Assembly: GCF_000300535.1 (NCBI RefSeq)
Contig: NZ_AMSH01000009.1
Coordinates: forward strand, 1-64,000
DNA length: 64,000 nucleotides
Source of the DNA: Bacillus xiamenensis
Lineage (GTDB): Bacteria; Bacillota; Bacilli; Bacillales; Bacillaceae
Reading direction: 5' to 3'
Shown here: positions 20,722 to 41,813 of the stretch, one piece after another
Position numbering within the stretch: position 1 is the stretch's first letter
Layout: the number at the start of each line of letters is the position of its first letter
Notes under the pieces: generated by a model
Database searches by the model: none
Told to the model about the DNA's origin: nothing
What the model saw: only the letters and a program-made list of their open reading frames with translations
Made by a program: the position numbers and the translations under genes

Positions 20722-23700
20722 TTGACAGGTCAACTAGTTCAGTATGGACGACACCGCCAGCGCAGAAGCTACGCACGCATAAGCGAAGTGTTAGAATTAC
20801 CAAATCTCATTGAAATTCAAACCTCTTCTTATCAGTGGTTTCTTGATGAGGGTCTTAGAGAGATGTTTCAAGATATATCCCCAATTGAGGATTTTACTGG
20901 TAACCTTTCTCTTGAATTCATTGATTACAGCCTAGGGGAACCTAAGTATCCTGTAGCAGAATCAAAAGAACGTGATGTAACTTACTCTGCTCCACTAAGA
21001 GTAAAAGTTCGTTTAATTAACAAAGAAACTGGAGAAGTAAAAGACCAAGATGTGTTTATGGGTGATTTCCCAATCATGACAGACACAGGTACTTTTATCA
21101 TTAACGGTGCGGAACGTGTAATCGTTTCTCAGCTAGTACGTTCTCCAAGTGTATATTTCAGTGGTAAAGTAGACAAAAACGGTAAAAAAGGTTTTACTGC
21201 GACTGTCATTCCAAACCGTGGCGCATGGTTAGAATACGAAACTGATGCGAAGGATGTAGTCTATGTACGCATCGATCGCACACGTAAGTTGCCGGTTACG
21301 GTTCTTTTGCGTGCTCTCGGCTTTAGCTCTGATCAAGAGATTCTTGACCTCATTGGCGAGAATGAATACTTACGCAACACGTTGGAAAAAGACAATACAG
21401 AGAATGCCGATAAAGCACTTCTCGAAATCTACGAGCGTCTTCGTCCTGGAGAGCCGCCAACTGTTGAAAATGCGAAAAGCTTGCTAGACTCTCGCTTCTT
21501 TGATCCGAAGAGATATGACCTAGCAAATGTTGGACGCTACAAGATTAATAAGAAGCTTCATATTAAAAATAGACTATTCAATCAAAAATTGGCTGAAACG
21601 CTAGTTGATCCTGAAACAGGTGAAATCCTAGCAGAAAAAGGTCAAATTTTAGATAGAAGAGTGCTTGATAAAGTTCTTCCATACTTAGAAAACGGCATCG
21701 GATTTAGAAAGCTATATCCGAATGGCGGCGTAGTAGAGGATGAAGTAGAACTTCAATCTATCAAGATTTATGCACCGACTGATCAAGAAGGCGAACAAGT
21801 GATCAACGTGATCGGAAATGCATATGTAGAGGAAACTGTGAAAAATATCACGCCTTCTGACATCATTGCATCGATCAGCTACTTCTTTAACCTTCTTCAT
21901 GGAGTAGGTGACACAGATGATATCGATCACCTTGGTAATCGTCGTCTGCGTTCTGTAGGTGAGCTTCTGCAAAACCAATTCCGTATTGGTTTAAGCAGAA
22001 TGGAGCGTGTTGTTCGTGAAAGAATGTCAATTCAAGACACAAACACGATCACGCCTCAGCAGCTGATCAACATTCGTCCTGTGATCGCTTCTATCAAAGA
22101 GTTCTTTGGTAGCTCTCAGCTTTCTCAGTTCATGGATCAAACAAACCCGCTTGCTGAATTGACGCACAAACGTCGTCTGTCAGCGCTTGGACCGGGTGGT
22201 TTGACACGTGAGCGTGCAGGAATGGAAGTTCGTGACGTTCACTATTCTCACTATGGCCGTATGTGTCCAATTGAAACACCAGAGGGTCCAAACATTGGTT
22301 TGATCAACTCTCTATCTTCATTTGCGAAAGTGAATCGTTTTGGCTTTATTGAAACACCTTACCGCCGGGTTGACCCTGAAACAGGTAAAGTGACACCGAG
22401 AATTGATTACTTAACTGCTGATGAAGAGGATAACTACGTTGTAGCACAAGCGAACGCTCAGTTAGCTGAAGATGGTTCGTTTATCGATGATAACATTATC
22501 GCTCGTTTCAGAGGGGAAAACACCGTTGTGCCTCGAAACCGCGTTGACTACATGGACGTTTCGCCTAAGCAGGTTGTTTCTGCAGCGACAGCATGTATCC
22601 CATTCTTAGAAAACGATGACTCTAACCGTGCTCTAATGGGAGCGAACATGCAACGTCAGGCTGTGCCTTTGATGCAGCCGGAATCACCGATTGTTGGTAC
22701 AGGTATGGAGTATGTATCAGGTAAAGACTCTGGTGCTGCTGTTATCTGCCGTTACCCAGGTGTTGTAGAACGTGTTGAAGCGAAGAATATTTGGGTTCGC
22801 CGCTATGAAGATGTTGACGGACAAAAAGTCAAAGGAAACCTAGACAAATACAGCTTGCTGAAATTTGTCCGCTCTAACCAAGGGACTTGCTACAACCAGC
22901 GTCCAATCGTAAGTGTTGGAGATGAAGTCGTGAAAGGAGAAATCCTTGCAGACGGTCCTTCTATGGAAAAAGGTGAATTGGCTCTAGGGCGTAATGTCAT
23001 GGTCGGCTTCATGACTTGGGACGGTTATAACTATGAGGATGCGATCATTATGAGTGAGCGCCTTGTAAAAGATGACGTCTACACGTCTATTCATATTGAA
23101 GAATATGAATCAGAAGCTCGTGATACAAAGCTTGGACCAGAAGAAATTACGCGTGATATTCCAAACGTTGGGGAAGATGCTTTACGCAACCTTGACGAAC
23201 GTGGAATTATCCGTATTGGTGCAGAAGTAAAAGACGGAGACCTTCTTGTAGGGAAAGTAACGCCTAAAGGTGTAACAGAACTGACAGCTGAAGAACGTCT
23301 ATTACATGCAATCTTCGGTGAAAAGGCTCGTGAAGTGCGTGATACGTCTCTACGTGTACCACACGGCGGCGGCGGAATCATTCATGATGTCAAAGTCTTT
23401 AACCGTGAAGATGGAGATGAATTACCTCCAGGTGTAAACCAGTTAGTCCGCGTATACATCGTTCAGAAGCGTAAAATTTCTGAAGGTGACAAAATGGCCG
23501 GACGACATGGTAACAAAGGGGTTATCTCTAAAATCCTTCCAGAAGAAGATATGCCGTATCTTCCAGATGGAACACCGATTGATATCATGTTAAACCCTCT
23601 AGGGGTACCATCTCGTATGAATATCGGTCAGGTACTTGAGCTTCATATGGGTATGGCTGCACGTTACCTAGGCATCCACATTGCGTCACCAGTATTTGAT

Positions 23701-24303
23701 GGTGCTCGTGAGGAAGATGTGTGGGAAACGCTTGAAGAAGCAGGTATGTCCCGTGATGCGAAAACAGTCCTTTATGATGGTCGAACTGGTGAACCATTCG
23801 ACAACCGTGTATCTGTTGGAATCATGTATATGATTAAACTGGCTCACATGGTTGACGATAAACTTCACGCACGTTCAACTGGACCATACTCACTTGTTAC
23901 GCAGCAACCACTTGGCGGTAAAGCACAGTTTGGTGGACAGCGTTTCGGAGAGATGGAAGTATGGGCACTTGAAGCTTACGGTGCAGCATACACACTTCAA
24001 GAGATCTTAACTGTTAAATCGGATGACGTTGTGGGTCGTGTGAAAACATACGAAGCCATCGTCAAAGGGGATAACGTACCTGAACCAGGTGTCCCTGAAT
24101 CATTCAAAGTATTAATTAAAGAACTTCAAAGTTTAGGTATGGATGTGAAAATCCTATCTGGCGATGAAGAAGAGATAGAAATGAGAGATTTAGAAGACGA
24201 TGAGGAAACGAAGAAAGCAGACGGATTAGCGTTATCTAATGACGAAGATGCTGCAGACCTCGCACCTGTCGATCTTGAACGTGACGCAGTCACAAAAGAA
24301 TAG
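20722..24303 (+). CDS. rpoB: RNA polymerase beta subunit
   Basis: RpoB forms one side of the polymerase cleft and much of the active centre. The 1193-residue protein contains the rifampicin region with wild-type-looking [31 protein letters not shown] order, and the conserved [16 protein letters not shown] and [18 protein letters not shown] segments. I choose TTG 20722 (MTGQLVQYG) after GAGGGGTGAATCAG; GTG 20713 is in frame but falls within the ribosome-binding site. It has the acidic C-terminal tail common in Bacillus. rpoC follows after 61 bases. Confidence 0.98.
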   Translation: MTGQLVQYGRHRQRRSYARISEVLELPNLIEIQTSSYQWFLDEGLREMFQDISPIEDFTGNLSLEFIDYSLGEPKYPVAESKERDVTYSAPLRVKVRLINKETGEVKDQDVFMGDFPIMTDTGTFIINGAERVIVSQLVRSPSVYFSGKVDKNGKKGFTATVIPNRGAWLEYETDAKDVVYVRIDRTRKLPVTVLLRALGFSSDQEILDLIGENEYLRNTLEKDNTENADKALLEIYERLRPGEPPTVENAKSLLDSRFFDPKRYDLANVGRYKINKKLHIKNRLFNQKLAETLVDPETGEILAEKGQILDRRVLDKVLPYLENGIGFRKLYPNGGVVEDEVELQSIKIYAPTDQEGEQVINVIGNAYVEETVKNITPSDIIASISYFFNLLHGVGDTDDIDHLGNRRLRSVGELLQNQFRIGLSRMERVVRERMSIQDTNTITPQQLINIRPVIASIKEFFGSSQLSQFMDQTNPLAELTHKRRLSALGPGGLTRERAGMEVRDVHYSHYGRMCPIETPEGPNIGLINSLSSFAKVNRFGFIETPYRRVDPETGKVTPRIDYLTADEEDNYVVAQANAQLAEDGSFIDDNIIARFRGENTVVPRNRVDYMDVSPKQVVSAATACIPFLENDDSNRALMGANMQRQAVPLMQPESPIVGTGMEYVSGKDSGAAVICRYPGVVERVEAKNIWVRRYEDVDGQKVKGNLDKYSLLKFVRSNQGTCYNQRPIVSVGDEVVKGEILADGPSMEKGELALGRNVMVGFMTWDGYNYEDAIIMSERLVKDDVYTSIHIEEYESEARDTKLGPEEITRDIPNVGEDALRNLDERGIIRIGAEVKDGDLLVGKVTPKGVTELTAEERLLHAIFGEKAREVRDTSLRVPHGGGGIIHDVKVFNREDGDELPPGVNQLVRVYIVQKRKISEGDKMAGRHGNKGVISKILPEEDMPYLPDGTPIDIMLNPLGVPSRMNIGQVLELHMGMAARYLGIHIASPVFDGAREEDVWETLEEAGMSRDAKTVLYDGRTGEPFDNRVSVGIMYMIKLAHMVDDKLHARSTGPYSLVTQQPLGGKAQFGGQRFGEMEVWALEAYGAAYTLQEILTVKSDDVVGRVKTYEAIVKGDNVPEPGVPESFKVLIKELQSLGMDVKILSGDEEEIEMRDLEDDEETKKADGLALSNDEDAADLAPVDLERDAVTKE

Positions 24304-24364
24304 CAGAAACGATTAGAGCAAGTGACTAGGGTATAACCCGAAGATTAAAAGGGAGGTAGGCCCC

Positions 24365-27300
24365 TTGCTAGATGTGAACAATTTTGAGTATATGAACATC
24401 GGTCTCGCATCACCTGATAAAATCCGTTCTTGGTCTTTTGGTGAAGTGAAAAAGCCTGAAACGATTAACTATCGTACACTGAAACCTGAAAAAGATGGTC
24501 TCTTTTGTGAACGTATCTTCGGACCGCAAAAAGACTGGGAATGTCATTGTGGAAAGTATAAACGCGTTCGTTATAAGGGTGTTGTATGTGACCGTTGTGG
24601 TGTAGAAGTAACACGGGCAAAAGTCCGTCGTGAGAGAATGGGGCATATTGAACTGGCTGCCCCAGTTTCCCATATTTGGTATTTCAAAGGTATCCCAAGC
24701 CGTATGGGTCTTGTTCTTGATATGTCACCACGTGCGTTAGAAGAAGTGATTTACTTCGCTTCTTACGTCGTGACAGATCCGGGCAACACTCCGCTTGAGA
24801 AGAAACAACTTCTTTCTGAGAAAGAATTCCGTGCTTATTTAGATAAATACGGTAATACGTTCCAAGCAGCTATGGGCGCAGAAGCGATTAACAAACTTCT
24901 TCAAGACATTGATCTTGTGAAAGAAGTAGATACACTCAAAGAAGAGCTGAAAACAGCTCAAGGACAGCGTCGTACACGTGCGATCAAACGCCTTGAAGTG
25001 TTGGAAGCCTTCCGTAACTCAGGAAATAAGCCATCTTGGATGATCCTTGATGTACTTCCGGTGATTCCACCAGAATTACGTCCAATGGTTCAGCTTGATG
25101 GTGGACGTTTTGCTACTTCTGACCTGAACGACCTTTATCGTCGTGTCATTAACCGTAACAATCGTCTGAAGCGTTTATTAGATCTTGGCGCGCCAAGCAT
25201 CATCGTACAGAACGAGAAGCGTATGCTTCAAGAAGCTGTCGATGCCTTGATTGATAATGGACGTAGAGGCCGACCAGTAACAGGACCAGGAAATAGACCA
25301 TTGAAATCTCTTTCTCACATGCTGAAAGGGAAACAAGGACGTTTCCGTCAAAACTTGCTTGGTAAACGTGTTGACTATTCTGGACGTTCCGTTATCGTCG
25401 TAGGACCACATTTGAAAATGTATCAGTGTGGACTTCCGAAAGAAATGGCTCTTGAATTATTTAAACCATTCGTGATGAAGGAGCTTGTTGAAAAAGGATT
25501 AGCTCACAACATTAAGAGTGCGAAGCGTAAGATTGAGCGTGTGCAGCCGGAAGTTTGGGATGTTTTAGAATCAGTGATTCGTGAGCATCCAGTCTTACTA
25601 AACCGCGCACCAACTCTTCACAGACTTGGTATTCAAGCGTTTGAACCTACACTTGTGGAAGGCCGCGCAATTCGTCTGCATCCACTTGTATGTACAGCCT
25701 ACAACGCTGACTTTGACGGTGACCAAATGGCGGTTCACGTACCATTATCTGCTGAAGCTCAAGCTGAAGCTCGTATCTTAATGCTTGCTGCTCAAAACAT
25801 TTTGAACCCGAAAGATGGAAAACCTGTTGTTACGCCATCTCAGGATATGGTGCTTGGTAACTACTACCTCACACTTGAGCGTAAAGGTGCTATCGGAGAA
25901 GGTATGGTCTTCAAAGATACTGACGAAGCCCTTCTAGCCTATCAAAATGGATATGTACATCTTCATACACGTGTAGCTGTTGCAGCTAGCTCGTTGAAGA
26001 ATGTCACATTCACTGATGAACAGCGTTCTAAATTGTTGATTACAACAGTTGGAAAACTGATCTTTAACGAAATTTTACCGGAATCATTCCCATACATGAA
26101 TGAGCCGACTAAGAGCAATATTGAAGAAAAAACGCCTGATCGTTTCTTCCTTGAAAAAGGTGAGGATGTCAAAGCTGCGATCGAGAAGCAAGAAATCAAT
26201 GCGCCGTTCAAAAAAGGTATTTTAGGAAAAATCATTGCGGAAATCTTTAAGAGATTCCATATCACTGAGACATCTAAAATGCTTGACCGCATGAAAAATC
26301 TCGGTTTCAAATATTCTACTAAAGCCGGTATTACGGTTGGTGTATCTGATATCGTCGTATTAGATGATAAACAGCAAATCCTTGAAGAAGCACAAGCGAA
26401 AGTAGATAACGTCATGAAGCAATTCAGACGTGGTTTGATTACAGAAGAAGAGCGTTATGAGAGAGTGATTTCAATCTGGAGTTCTTCTAAAGATGTCATC
26501 CAAGGTAAACTGATGAAGTCCCTTGATGAAGTCAACCCGATCTACATGATGAGTGACTCTGGAGCGCGTGGTAACGCATCTAACTTCACTCAGCTGGCTG
26601 GTATGCGTGGTCTGATGGCCAACCCGGCTGGACGTATCATTGAACTTCCGATTAAATCTAGTTTCCGTGAAGGTTTAACCGTATTGGAATACTTTATTTC
26701 CACTCACGGAGCGCGTAAAGGTCTTGCCGATACAGCCCTTAAAACAGCTGACTCAGGTTACCTCACGCGTCGTCTCGTTGACGTTGCACAGGATGTCATT
26801 ATCCGTGAAACAGATTGCGGTACAGACCGCGGAATCTTGGCGAAGTCCATTAAAGAAGGAAATGAAATTATTGAGAAACTTGAAGAACGTCTCATCGGAC
26901 GATTTGCAAGAAAACCAATTGTTCATCCTGAAACGGGCGAAGTCATTGTTGGCGAAAACGAACTAATTGATGAAGATAAAGCACTTGAAATAGTCGAAGC
27001 AGGTATTGAGGAAGTATGGATTCGTTCTGCATTTACATGTAACACGCCTCATGGTGTATGTAAACGATGCTACGGCCGTAACCTTGCAACTGGTACTGAC
27101 GTTGAAGTTGGTGAAGCAGTTGGAATCATCGCTGCACAATCAATCGGTGAACCTGGAACACAGCTTACAATGCGTACGTTCCATACTGGTGGGGTAGCAG
27201 GAGACGATATCACACAAGGTTTACCTCGTATCCAAGAGCTATTTGAAGCGCGTAATCCGAAAGGGCAGGCAACCATCTCTGAAATTGATGGTGTCGTTGC

Positions 27301-27964
27301 TGAAATTAACGATGTTCGTGACAAGCAGCAGGAAATTGTGGTTCAAGGCGAAGTTGAAACTCGTTCTTACACAGCTCCTTACAATGCACGTCTGAAAGTT
27401 GTTGAAGGTGACAAAGTCACTCGTGGTCAAGTACTGACAGAAGGCTCAATCGATCCGAAAGAACTTCTTAAAGTGACTGACATGACAGCTGTTCAAGAAT
27501 ATCTGCTTCATGAAGTACAAAAGGTATACCGTATGCAAGGGGTAGAAATTGGAGATAAGCACGTAGAGGTAATGGTTCGCCAAATGCTTCGTAAAGTGCG
27601 TGTCGCTGATGCAGGGGATACAGACGTATTGCCAGGCACACTTCTTGATGTACACCAATTCACTGAAGCGAACAAAAAGGTACTATTTGAAGGCAAACGT
27701 CCTGCAACAGGCCGTCCAGTTCTTCTTGGTATTACAAAAGCATCGCTTGAAACAGACTCATTCTTGTCTGCGGCATCCTTCCAAGAAACGACTCGTGTCC
27801 TAACAGATGCGGCGATTAAAGGAAAACGTGATGAACTGCTTGGCTTGAAAGAGAATGTTATCATCGGTAAACTTGTTCCTGCTGGAACGGGAATGCCAAA
27901 CTACCGTAAAGTTAAGCCGGTTTCGCAAGTGCAACCGTCTGACGACATGGTTCCTGTAGAGTAA
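24365..27964 (+). CDS. rpoC: RNA polymerase beta' subunit
   Basis: RpoC supplies the catalytic magnesium site. The 1199-residue protein has the N-terminal zinc ribbon ([20 protein letters not shown]), the active-site triad NADFDGDQM, the bridge-helix/trigger-loop region ending [16 protein letters not shown], and the second zinc site around CGTDRG and [13 protein letters not shown]. It starts with TTG after GGGAGGTAGGCCCC. Confidence 0.98.
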   Translation: MLDVNNFEYMNIGLASPDKIRSWSFGEVKKPETINYRTLKPEKDGLFCERIFGPQKDWECHCGKYKRVRYKGVVCDRCGVEVTRAKVRRERMGHIELAAPVSHIWYFKGIPSRMGLVLDMSPRALEEVIYFASYVVTDPGNTPLEKKQLLSEKEFRAYLDKYGNTFQAAMGAEAINKLLQDIDLVKEVDTLKEELKTAQGQRRTRAIKRLEVLEAFRNSGNKPSWMILDVLPVIPPELRPMVQLDGGRFATSDLNDLYRRVINRNNRLKRLLDLGAPSIIVQNEKRMLQEAVDALIDNGRRGRPVTGPGNRPLKSLSHMLKGKQGRFRQNLLGKRVDYSGRSVIVVGPHLKMYQCGLPKEMALELFKPFVMKELVEKGLAHNIKSAKRKIERVQPEVWDVLESVIREHPVLLNRAPTLHRLGIQAFEPTLVEGRAIRLHPLVCTAYNADFDGDQMAVHVPLSAEAQAEARILMLAAQNILNPKDGKPVVTPSQDMVLGNYYLTLERKGAIGEGMVFKDTDEALLAYQNGYVHLHTRVAVAASSLKNVTFTDEQRSKLLITTVGKLIFNEILPESFPYMNEPTKSNIEEKTPDRFFLEKGEDVKAAIEKQEINAPFKKGILGKIIAEIFKRFHITETSKMLDRMKNLGFKYSTKAGITVGVSDIVVLDDKQQILEEAQAKVDNVMKQFRRGLITEEERYERVISIWSSSKDVIQGKLMKSLDEVNPIYMMSDSGARGNASNFTQLAGMRGLMANPAGRIIELPIKSSFREGLTVLEYFISTHGARKGLADTALKTADSGYLTRRLVDVAQDVIIRETDCGTDRGILAKSIKEGNEIIEKLEERLIGRFARKPIVHPETGEVIVGENELIDEDKALEIVEAGIEEVWIRSAFTCNTPHGVCKRCYGRNLATGTDVEVGEAVGIIAAQSIGEPGTQLTMRTFHTGGVAGDDITQGLPRIQELFEARNPKGQATISEIDGVVAEINDVRDKQQEIVVQGEVETRSYTAPYNARLKVVEGDKVTRGQVLTEGSIDPKELLKVTDMTAVQEYLLHEVQKVYRMQGVEIGDKHVEVMVRQMLRKVRVADAGDTDVLPGTLLDVHQFTEANKKVLFEGKRPATGRPVLLGITKASLETDSFLSAASFQETTRVLTDAAIKGKRDELLGLKENVIIGKLVPAGTGMPNYRKVKPVSQVQPSDDMVPVE

Positions 27965-28006
27965 TCTTTCTCTTAAGATTTCTATAAAAATCATCAAAAA
28001 ATGGTG

Positions 28007-28065
28007 AAGGATGTCAAGATTATCTGTTATACGATATTGACATCCTTCTGCCATGATGATAATAT
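28007..28065 (+). promoter_or_regulatory. Promoter of rplGB-rpsL embedded in an inverted repeat
   Basis: TTGACA (28037-28042), a 17-base spacer and TAATAT (28060-28065) form a good sigma-A promoter. The -35 box is in the right arm of a perfect 11-bp inverted repeat (28007-28017 with 28037-28047). Confidence 0.7.
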
Positions 28066-28110
28066 AACCAAGGTGCTCAAAATAAAACCTGTTACTTTGG
28101 AGGATATTCG

Positions 28111-28892
<782 letters not shown>

Positions 28893-28992
28893 TATAAACA
28901 AACATAAGGGTTTTTAGAAGTTGATGTCAGATCAGTGGAGTCTATTAACTGACAATGAAACTGAGATGAAAGACAGATAGAAATCCTTTTAA

Positions 28993-29484
<492 letters not shown>

Positions 29485-29538
29485 GATTTATACCAAACTA
29501 AAAAAACTATTCCCTAATAAGGAAGGAGAAATTACCCA

Positions 29539-31617
29539 ATGGCAAGAGAGTTCTCCTTAGACAAAACTCGTAATATTGGTATCATGGCGCACATTGATGC
29601 CGGTAAAACGACAACGACTGAGCGTATCTTGTACTACACTGGTCGTATCCATAAAATTGGTGAAACTCACGAAGGAGCTTCACAAATGGACTGGATGGAG
29701 CAGGAGCAAGAACGTGGTATTACAATCACTTCTGCTGCTACTACAGCACAATGGAAAGGTTACCGTGTAAACATCATTGATACACCAGGACACGTAGACT
29801 TCACTGTTGAAGTTGAACGTTCTTTACGTGTACTTGATGGTGCGGTTGCTGTTCTTGATGCACAATCAGGTGTAGAGCCACAAACTGAAACAGTTTGGCG
29901 CCAAGCAACAACTTACGGAGTACCTCGTATCGTATTCGTTAACAAAATGGATAAAACAGGTGCGGACTTCCTTTACTCTGTAGGTACATTAAGAGATCGT
30001 CTTCAAGCGAACGCTCATGCAATTCAATTGCCGATCGGTGCTGAAGATCAATTCGAAGGAATCATCGACCTTGTAGAAAACGTAGCATACTTCTACGAAG
30101 ATGACCTTGGAACTCGCTCTGATGCGAAAGAAATCCCTGCTGAGTATAAAGACAAAGCTGAAGAGCTTCGCAACAGCCTAATTGAAGCTGTCGCTGAGCT
30201 TGATGAAGAGCTTATGGAAAAATACCTTGAGGGTGAAGAAATTACAATTCCTGAATTGAAAGCTGCCATCCGTAAAGGAACGTTGAATGTTGAATTCTTC
30301 CCAGTTCTTGTTGGATCTGCTTTCAAAAACAAAGGTGTTCAGCTTGTACTTGACGCTGTGCTTGACTACCTTCCTGCACCAACTGATGTTGCTGCAATCA
30401 AAGGTATCCTGCCAGATACAAATGAAGAGGTAGTACGTGAGTCTTCTGACGACGCACCATTCTCTGCACTTGCATTTAAAGTTATGACTGACCCTTATGT
30501 TGGGAAACTAACATTCTTCCGCGTATACTCTGGAACACTTGATTCTGGTTCTTACGTGAAGAACTCTTCTAAGAACAAGCGTGAGCGTGTTGGACGTATC
30601 CTTCAAATGCACGCAAACAGCCGTGAAGAAATCTCTACTGTATACGCAGGGGATATCGCAGCAGCTGTAGGTCTTAAAGATACATCTACTGGTGATACTC
30701 TTTGTGACGAGAAAAATCTCGTTATCCTTGAGTCTATGGAATTCCCAGAGCCAGTTATCGATGTAGCAATCGAGCCTAAATCTAAGGCTGACCAAGATAA
30801 AATGAGTATCGCTTTAGCTAAACTAGCTGAAGAGGATCCAACATTCCGTACACAAACAAACCCTGAAACTGGTCAAACGATCATCTCTGGTATGGGTGAG
30901 CTTCACCTTGATATCATTGTTGACCGTATGAAGCGTGAGTTCAAGGTTGAAGCTAACGTAGGAGCTCCTCAAGTTGCGTACCGTGAAACATTCCGTACTG
31001 GTGCAAAAGTTGAAGGTAAATTCGTACGTCAGTCTGGTGGACGCGGTCAGTTCGGACACGTTTGGATCGAATTCGAACCAAACGAAGAAGGCGCAGGCTT
31101 TGAATTTGAAAATGCAATCGTCGGTGGGGTTGTTCCTCGTGAATACATCCCAGCTATTCAAGCAGGTCTTGAAGATTCACTTGAAAATGGTGTATTAGCT
31201 GGATTCCCATTAATCGACATCAAAGCAAAATTATTTGATGGATCTTACCACGATGTTGACTCTAACGAAATGGCGTTCAAAATTGCTGCATCTATGGCAT
31301 TGAAAAATGCTGCCAGCAAATGTAACCCAGTTCTACTTGAGCCAATGATGAAAGTAGAAGTCGTTATCCCAGAAGAATACATGGGAGACATCATGGGTGA
31401 TATCACATCTCGTCGTGGACGTGTAGAAGGTATGGAAGCACGCGGTAACGCTCAAGTTGTTCGCGCGATGGTTCCACTTTCTGAAATGTTCGGATATGCA
31501 ACTGCACTCCGTTCTAACACACAAGGACGCGGTACTTTCACTATGCACATGGATCACTACGAAGAAGTGCCTAAGAGCATCAGTGAAGAAATCATCAAAA
31601 AAAATAAAGGTGAATAA
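29539..31617 (+). CDS. fusA: Elongation factor G
   Basis: EF-G catalyses GTP-driven translocation. In the 692-residue product, the GTPase motifs are [14 protein letters not shown] (G1), DTPGHVDF (G3) and NKMDKTGAD (G4). Domains II to V follow, including the [13 protein letters not shown] segment of domain IV and the [23 protein letters not shown] segment of domain V. It is the third gene of the str string. Confidence 0.98.
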   Translation: MAREFSLDKTRNIGIMAHIDAGKTTTTERILYYTGRIHKIGETHEGASQMDWMEQEQERGITITSAATTAQWKGYRVNIIDTPGHVDFTVEVERSLRVLDGAVAVLDAQSGVEPQTETVWRQATTYGVPRIVFVNKMDKTGADFLYSVGTLRDRLQANAHAIQLPIGAEDQFEGIIDLVENVAYFYEDDLGTRSDAKEIPAEYKDKAEELRNSLIEAVAELDEELMEKYLEGEEITIPELKAAIRKGTLNVEFFPVLVGSAFKNKGVQLVLDAVLDYLPAPTDVAAIKGILPDTNEEVVRESSDDAPFSALAFKVMTDPYVGKLTFFRVYSGTLDSGSYVKNSSKNKRERVGRILQMHANSREEISTVYAGDIAAAVGLKDTSTGDTLCDEKNLVILESMEFPEPVIDVAIEPKSKADQDKMSIALAKLAEEDPTFRTQTNPETGQTIISGMGELHLDIIVDRMKREFKVEANVGAPQVAYRETFRTGAKVEGKFVRQSGGRGQFGHVWIEFEPNEEGAGFEFENAIVGGVVPREYIPAIQAGLEDSLENGVLAGFPLIDIKAKLFDGSYHDVDSNEMAFKIAASMALKNAASKCNPVLLEPMMKVEVVIPEEYMGDIMGDITSRRGRVEGMEARGNAQVVRAMVPLSEMFGYATALRSNTQGRGTFTMHMDHYEEVPKSISEEIIKKNKGE

Positions 31618-31689
31618 TTGATTTTGCCTTTAAACTAAAGTATAACTACTATTGAAGATCAGAAAGTGAGAGGTAACTTTTCACTTTCT
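31618..31689 (+). promoter_or_regulatory. Promoter and leader hairpin of tuf
   Basis: TTGATT (31618-31623) and TATAAC (31641-31646) have a 17-base spacer right after the fusA stop codon. A 9-bp perfect hairpin (31661-31669 with 31681-31689) is in the leader. This would allow extra transcription of tuf beyond fusA. Confidence 0.55.
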
Positions 31690-31734
31690 ATCACTTATAC
31701 CAAATACAATGAACCTTTAAGGAGGATTTTTAGA

Positions 31735-32925
31735 ATGGCTAAAGAAAAATTCGACCGTTCCAAATCGCATGCTAACATTGGTACAATTGGACACGTTGAC
31801 CATGGTAAAACAACTCTAACTGCTGCTATCTCAACAGTTCTTCATAAGAAATCTGGTAAAGGTACGGCTATGGCTTATGACCAAATCGATGGTGCTCCAG
31901 AAGAGCGCGAGCGTGGAATCACAATCTCAACTGCACACGTTGAGTATGAAACTGATTCTCGTCACTATGCACACGTAGACTGCCCGGGACACGCTGACTA
32001 CGTTAAAAACATGATCACTGGTGCTGCTCAAATGGACGGCGCGATCTTAGTAGTATCTGCTGCTGACGGTCCAATGCCACAAACTCGTGAGCACATCCTA
32101 CTTTCTCGTAACGTAGGTGTTCCTTACATCGTAGTATTCCTTAACAAATGTGACATGGTTGACGATGAAGAACTACTTGAACTTGTTGAAATGGAAGTTC
32201 GTGACCTTCTTTCTGACTATGACTTCCCTGGTGACGATGTACCAGTTATCAAAGGTTCTGCTCTTAAAGCTCTTGAAGGAGATGCTGAGTACGAAGCGAA
32301 AATCCTCGAACTTATGGATGCGGTTGATGAGTACATCCCAACTCCAGAGCGTGACACTGATAAGCCATTCATGATGCCAGTTGAGGACGTATTCTCAATC
32401 ACTGGTCGTGGAACAGTTGCTACTGGTCGTGTTGAGCGTGGACAAGTTAAAGTCGGTGACGAAGTTGAAATCATCGGTCTTCAAGAAGAAAACGGTAAAA
32501 CAACTGTTACAGGTGTTGAAATGTTCCGTAAGCTTCTTGACTATGCTGAAGCTGGTGACAACATTGGTGCACTACTTCGTGGTGTATCTCGTGAAGAAAT
32601 CCAACGTGGTCAAGTACTTGCTAAACCAGGTACAATCACTCCACATAGCCGTTTCAAAGCTGAAGTTTATGTACTTTCTAAAGAAGAAGGTGGACGTCAT
32701 ACTCCATTCTTCACTAACTACCGTCCGCAGTTCTACTTCCGTACAACTGACGTAACTGGTATCGTACATCTTCCAGAAGGTACTGAAATGGTAATGCCTG
32801 GCGATAACACTGAGATGGAAGTTGAACTTATCTCTACTATCGCTATCGAAGAAGGAACTCGTTTCTCTATCCGTGAGGGTGGACGTACTGTAGGTTCTGG
32901 CGTCGTTTCTACTATCATTAAGTAA
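31735..32925 (+). CDS. tuf: Elongation factor Tu
   Basis: EF-Tu delivers aminoacyl-tRNA to the ribosome as a GTP complex. The 396-residue protein has [10 protein letters not shown] (G1), [12 protein letters not shown] (G3) and NKCDMVDD (G4), then two beta-barrel domains. ATG 31735 follows AAGGAGGATTTTTAGA. Codon use is strongly optimised, as expected for a very abundant protein. Confidence 0.99.
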   Translation: MAKEKFDRSKSHANIGTIGHVDHGKTTLTAAISTVLHKKSGKGTAMAYDQIDGAPEERERGITISTAHVEYETDSRHYAHVDCPGHADYVKNMITGAAQMDGAILVVSAADGPMPQTREHILLSRNVGVPYIVVFLNKCDMVDDEELLELVEMEVRDLLSDYDFPGDDVPVIKGSALKALEGDAEYEAKILELMDAVDEYIPTPERDTDKPFMMPVEDVFSITGRGTVATGRVERGQVKVGDEVEIIGLQEENGKTTVTGVEMFRKLLDYAEAGDNIGALLRGVSREEIQRGQVLAKPGTITPHSRFKAEVYVLSKEEGGRHTPFFTNYRPQFYFRTTDVTGIVHLPEGTEMVMPGDNTEMEVELISTIAIEEGTRFSIREGGRTVGSGVVSTIIK

Positions 32926-32934
32926 TAAACTTAT

Positions 32935-32968
32935 AAAAGAGACTCCTTGCAAAAGGGTCTCTTTTTTT
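32935..32968 (+). terminator. Intrinsic terminator after tuf
   Basis: A 9-bp stem (32935-32943 with 32957-32965) with extra inner pairing and a long T-run ends the str operon. Confidence 0.92.
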
Positions 32969-33034
32969 GCTTTTCCAGAGCAGAACGGCTACTATAAGCT
33001 ATAGAATCTAAATGGAACCGAGAGGATCACTGGA

Positions 33035-33991
33035 ATGGCGAAGACAAATTTAAAAAAATGGATGATTGGCGGGCTTGAGCAATGGATTATGATAAAAGAG
33101 GATCATTCAAAAACAAAGCCCGTTCTATTATTTTTACACGGTGGGCCCGGCTCAGCTCAAATCAGTTATATTGATTCCTTTCATGAGGAACTTGATCAAG
33201 ATTTTACCGTCGTGCATTGGGATCAACGTGGTGCAGGACTGTCTTATCAAAAAAATATTTCTGATTCGTCGATGACCATACAGCAATTTGTAGAGGATAC
33301 GATTGAGCTCACAGAAAAACTGCTCTCCTATACTGGCAAAACGAAGGTATACATTGCAGGTTATTCATGGGGATCATTAATAGGCATACAAGCAGTACAT
33401 AAACGTCCTGACCTGTATCATGCGTACTATGGAATTAGTCAGGTGGTCGATGTATTAAAAGAAGATATTGTGTCGTATGAACTTCTTCTCAAAAAATACC
33501 ATCGCAATCGACTCTTCACTCGTTGTCTGCAATTACTTACACCACCTCCATGGAAAAGAACCTCTGCTCATGCTTTGTTCTCTCTATATAAAGAGATCGC
33601 AAAAGTAGGACTCACGCATAGGTGGAAGCCGCTTTTTCAAATGGCGCATGCTTTTCTCCGTAGTAAGCATTATCAGCTGAAAGACAAGTGGAAATTCCTT
33701 AAAGGGCAGAAGTATAGCCAAGTCAAACTGTGGGATGAGCTGATGAATGAGAGGATTCAATACCGAGTTTCTTCTATATTAATACCGTGCTACTTTATCA
33801 TTGGGGAACATGACATGATTACACCAGCTGCTGTATCAAAACCATATGTTGATCAATTAAAAGCTCCAATAAAAGAATGGTTCATCTTTAAAGAATCTGC
33901 TCATTCCCCGCATATTGAAGAGCCGGATGAATTTATTCGTATCGTTAGAAAGACTGCTATACATCATCTTCAGGGAAGGCTTGATTTATAG
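33035..33991 (+). CDS. ybaC: Alpha/beta hydrolase, proline iminopeptidase-like (YbaC)
   Basis: The 318-residue protein has the oxyanion segment LFLHGGPGSAQ, the HWDQRGAGLS motif of the proline iminopeptidase family (S33), the nucleophile elbow GYSWGS, a later acid region (GEHDMITPA) and a histidine near ESAHSPHIEEP. The substrate is unknown; family membership does not prove peptidase activity. The location between tuf and rpsJ matches ybaC of B. subtilis. No transmembrane segment is obvious. Confidence 0.8.
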   Translation: MAKTNLKKWMIGGLEQWIMIKEDHSKTKPVLLFLHGGPGSAQISYIDSFHEELDQDFTVVHWDQRGAGLSYQKNISDSSMTIQQFVEDTIELTEKLLSYTGKTKVYIAGYSWGSLIGIQAVHKRPDLYHAYYGISQVVDVLKEDIVSYELLLKKYHRNRLFTRCLQLLTPPPWKRTSAHALFSLYKEIAKVGLTHRWKPLFQMAHAFLRSKHYQLKDKWKFLKGQKYSQVKLWDELMNERIQYRVSSILIPCYFIIGEHDMITPAAVSKPYVDQLKAPIKEWFIFKESAHSPHIEEPDEFIRIVRKTAIHHLQGRLDL

Positions 33992-34048
33992 GCTCAATCC
34001 CTGTATAATATGAAAAGTGTGCAAATCATAAATTTATCCGATTTATTA

Positions 34049-34077
34049 TTGCAACACACAGGCCAATTTGGTACAAT
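34049..34077 (+). promoter_or_regulatory. Promoter of the S10-spc-alpha operon
   Basis: TTGCAA (34049-34054) and TACAAT (34072-34077) have a 17-base spacer. A leader of about 125 bases containing several short inverted repeats follows before rpsJ. Its role in control of the ribosomal operon is inferred from position. Confidence 0.65.
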
Positions 34078-34152
34078 AGTGCATGTTGGTCTTTGACTGC
34101 GATGAAGTGAGAGGTTGCTGACACACCCGGCCGCTTTGCCATGGCAAGGTGA

Positions 34153-34518
<366 letters not shown>

Positions 34519-34552
34519 TTCAAATAGAAAACACATATTATAGGAGGTGTGA

Positions 34553-35185
<633 letters not shown>

Positions 35186-35194
35186 CTCTCTTAG

Positions 35195-36123
<929 letters not shown>

Positions 36124-36130
36124 ATCTTAA

Positions 36131-36985
<855 letters not shown>

Positions 36986-37009
36986 CGGGGTTGTCTACGG
37001 TTCATTTAG

Positions 37010-37321
<312 letters not shown>

Positions 37322-37338
37322 TGAGAGGAGGCTTTTAA

Positions 37339-38966
<1,628 letters not shown>

Positions 38967-38973
38967 TAATTAG

Positions 38974-39255
<282 letters not shown>

Positions 39256-39258
39256 TAA

Positions 39259-39663
<405 letters not shown>

Positions 39664-39698
39664 TGAATACAATCCGCGACTCAAGGAGGTGCGATTAA

Positions 39699-40010
<312 letters not shown>

Positions 40011-40017
40011 TAAATAA

Positions 40018-40575
<558 letters not shown>

Positions 40576-40582
40576 TCAATGA

Positions 40583-40783
<201 letters not shown>

Positions 40784-40811
40784 TCCCCATAAATGGGAAG
40801 GAGGTTATTAA

Positions 40812-41213
<402 letters not shown>

Positions 41214-41244
41214 AAAAAGTTTAAGATGAATGGAGGTGCTTGGT

Positions 41245-41781
41245 ATGTCTCGTATAGGTAAAAAACTAATCGAGATCCCTTCAGGAGTAACTGTGACAAA
41301 CAACGACAACACAGTGACAGTAAAGGGACCAAAAGGTGAACTAACTCGTACATTTCACCCTGATATGGAAATTAAAATTGAGGACAACGTCTTAACTGTA
41401 AGCCGTCCGTCTGAAAATAAAGAACACCGTGCATTACATGGTACAACACGTAGCTTGATTGCTAACATGGTTGAAGGTGTATCTAAAGGTTTCGAAAGAG
41501 GTTTAGAACTTATCGGTGTCGGTTACCGTGCAGCTAAATCTGGAAACAAACTTGTTCTTAACGTTGGATACTCTCACCCAGTTGAAATCGTACCTGAGGC
41601 TGGAGTTGAAATCGAAGTTCCATCTCAAACGAAAGTAATCATTAAAGGTATCGATAAAGAGCGTGTAGGAGCTCTAGCTTCTAACATCCGCGCTGTCCGT
41701 GCTCCAGAGCCTTACAAAGGTAAAGGAATTCGTTACGAAGGTGAATTCGTTCGCCGTAAAGAAGGAAAAACTGGTAAGTAA
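41245..41781 (+). CDS. rplF: 50S ribosomal protein L6
   Basis: L6 lies near the sarcin-ricin loop and is required for late 50S assembly. The 178-residue protein has the [15 protein letters not shown] start and the C-terminal [14 protein letters not shown] signature. ATG 41245 follows TGGAGGTGCTTGGT; a start at 41230 would add five non-conserved residues. Confidence 0.97.
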   Translation: MSRIGKKLIEIPSGVTVTNNDNTVTVKGPKGELTRTFHPDMEIKIEDNVLTVSRPSENKEHRALHGTTRSLIANMVEGVSKGFERGLELIGVGYRAAKSGNKLVLNVGYSHPVEIVPEAGVEIEVPSQTKVIIKGIDKERVGALASNIRAVRAPEPYKGKGIRYEGEFVRRKEGKTGK

Positions 41782-41813
41782 GATCGCTTAAAGTGAAGAA
41801 AGGAGTGACTCGG

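Noticed and set aside
33035-33991. ybaC-like hydrolase as a recent insertion in the ribosomal operons
   Set aside because: The same gene type occupies this place between tuf and rpsJ in B. subtilis, so it is part of the ancestral order.
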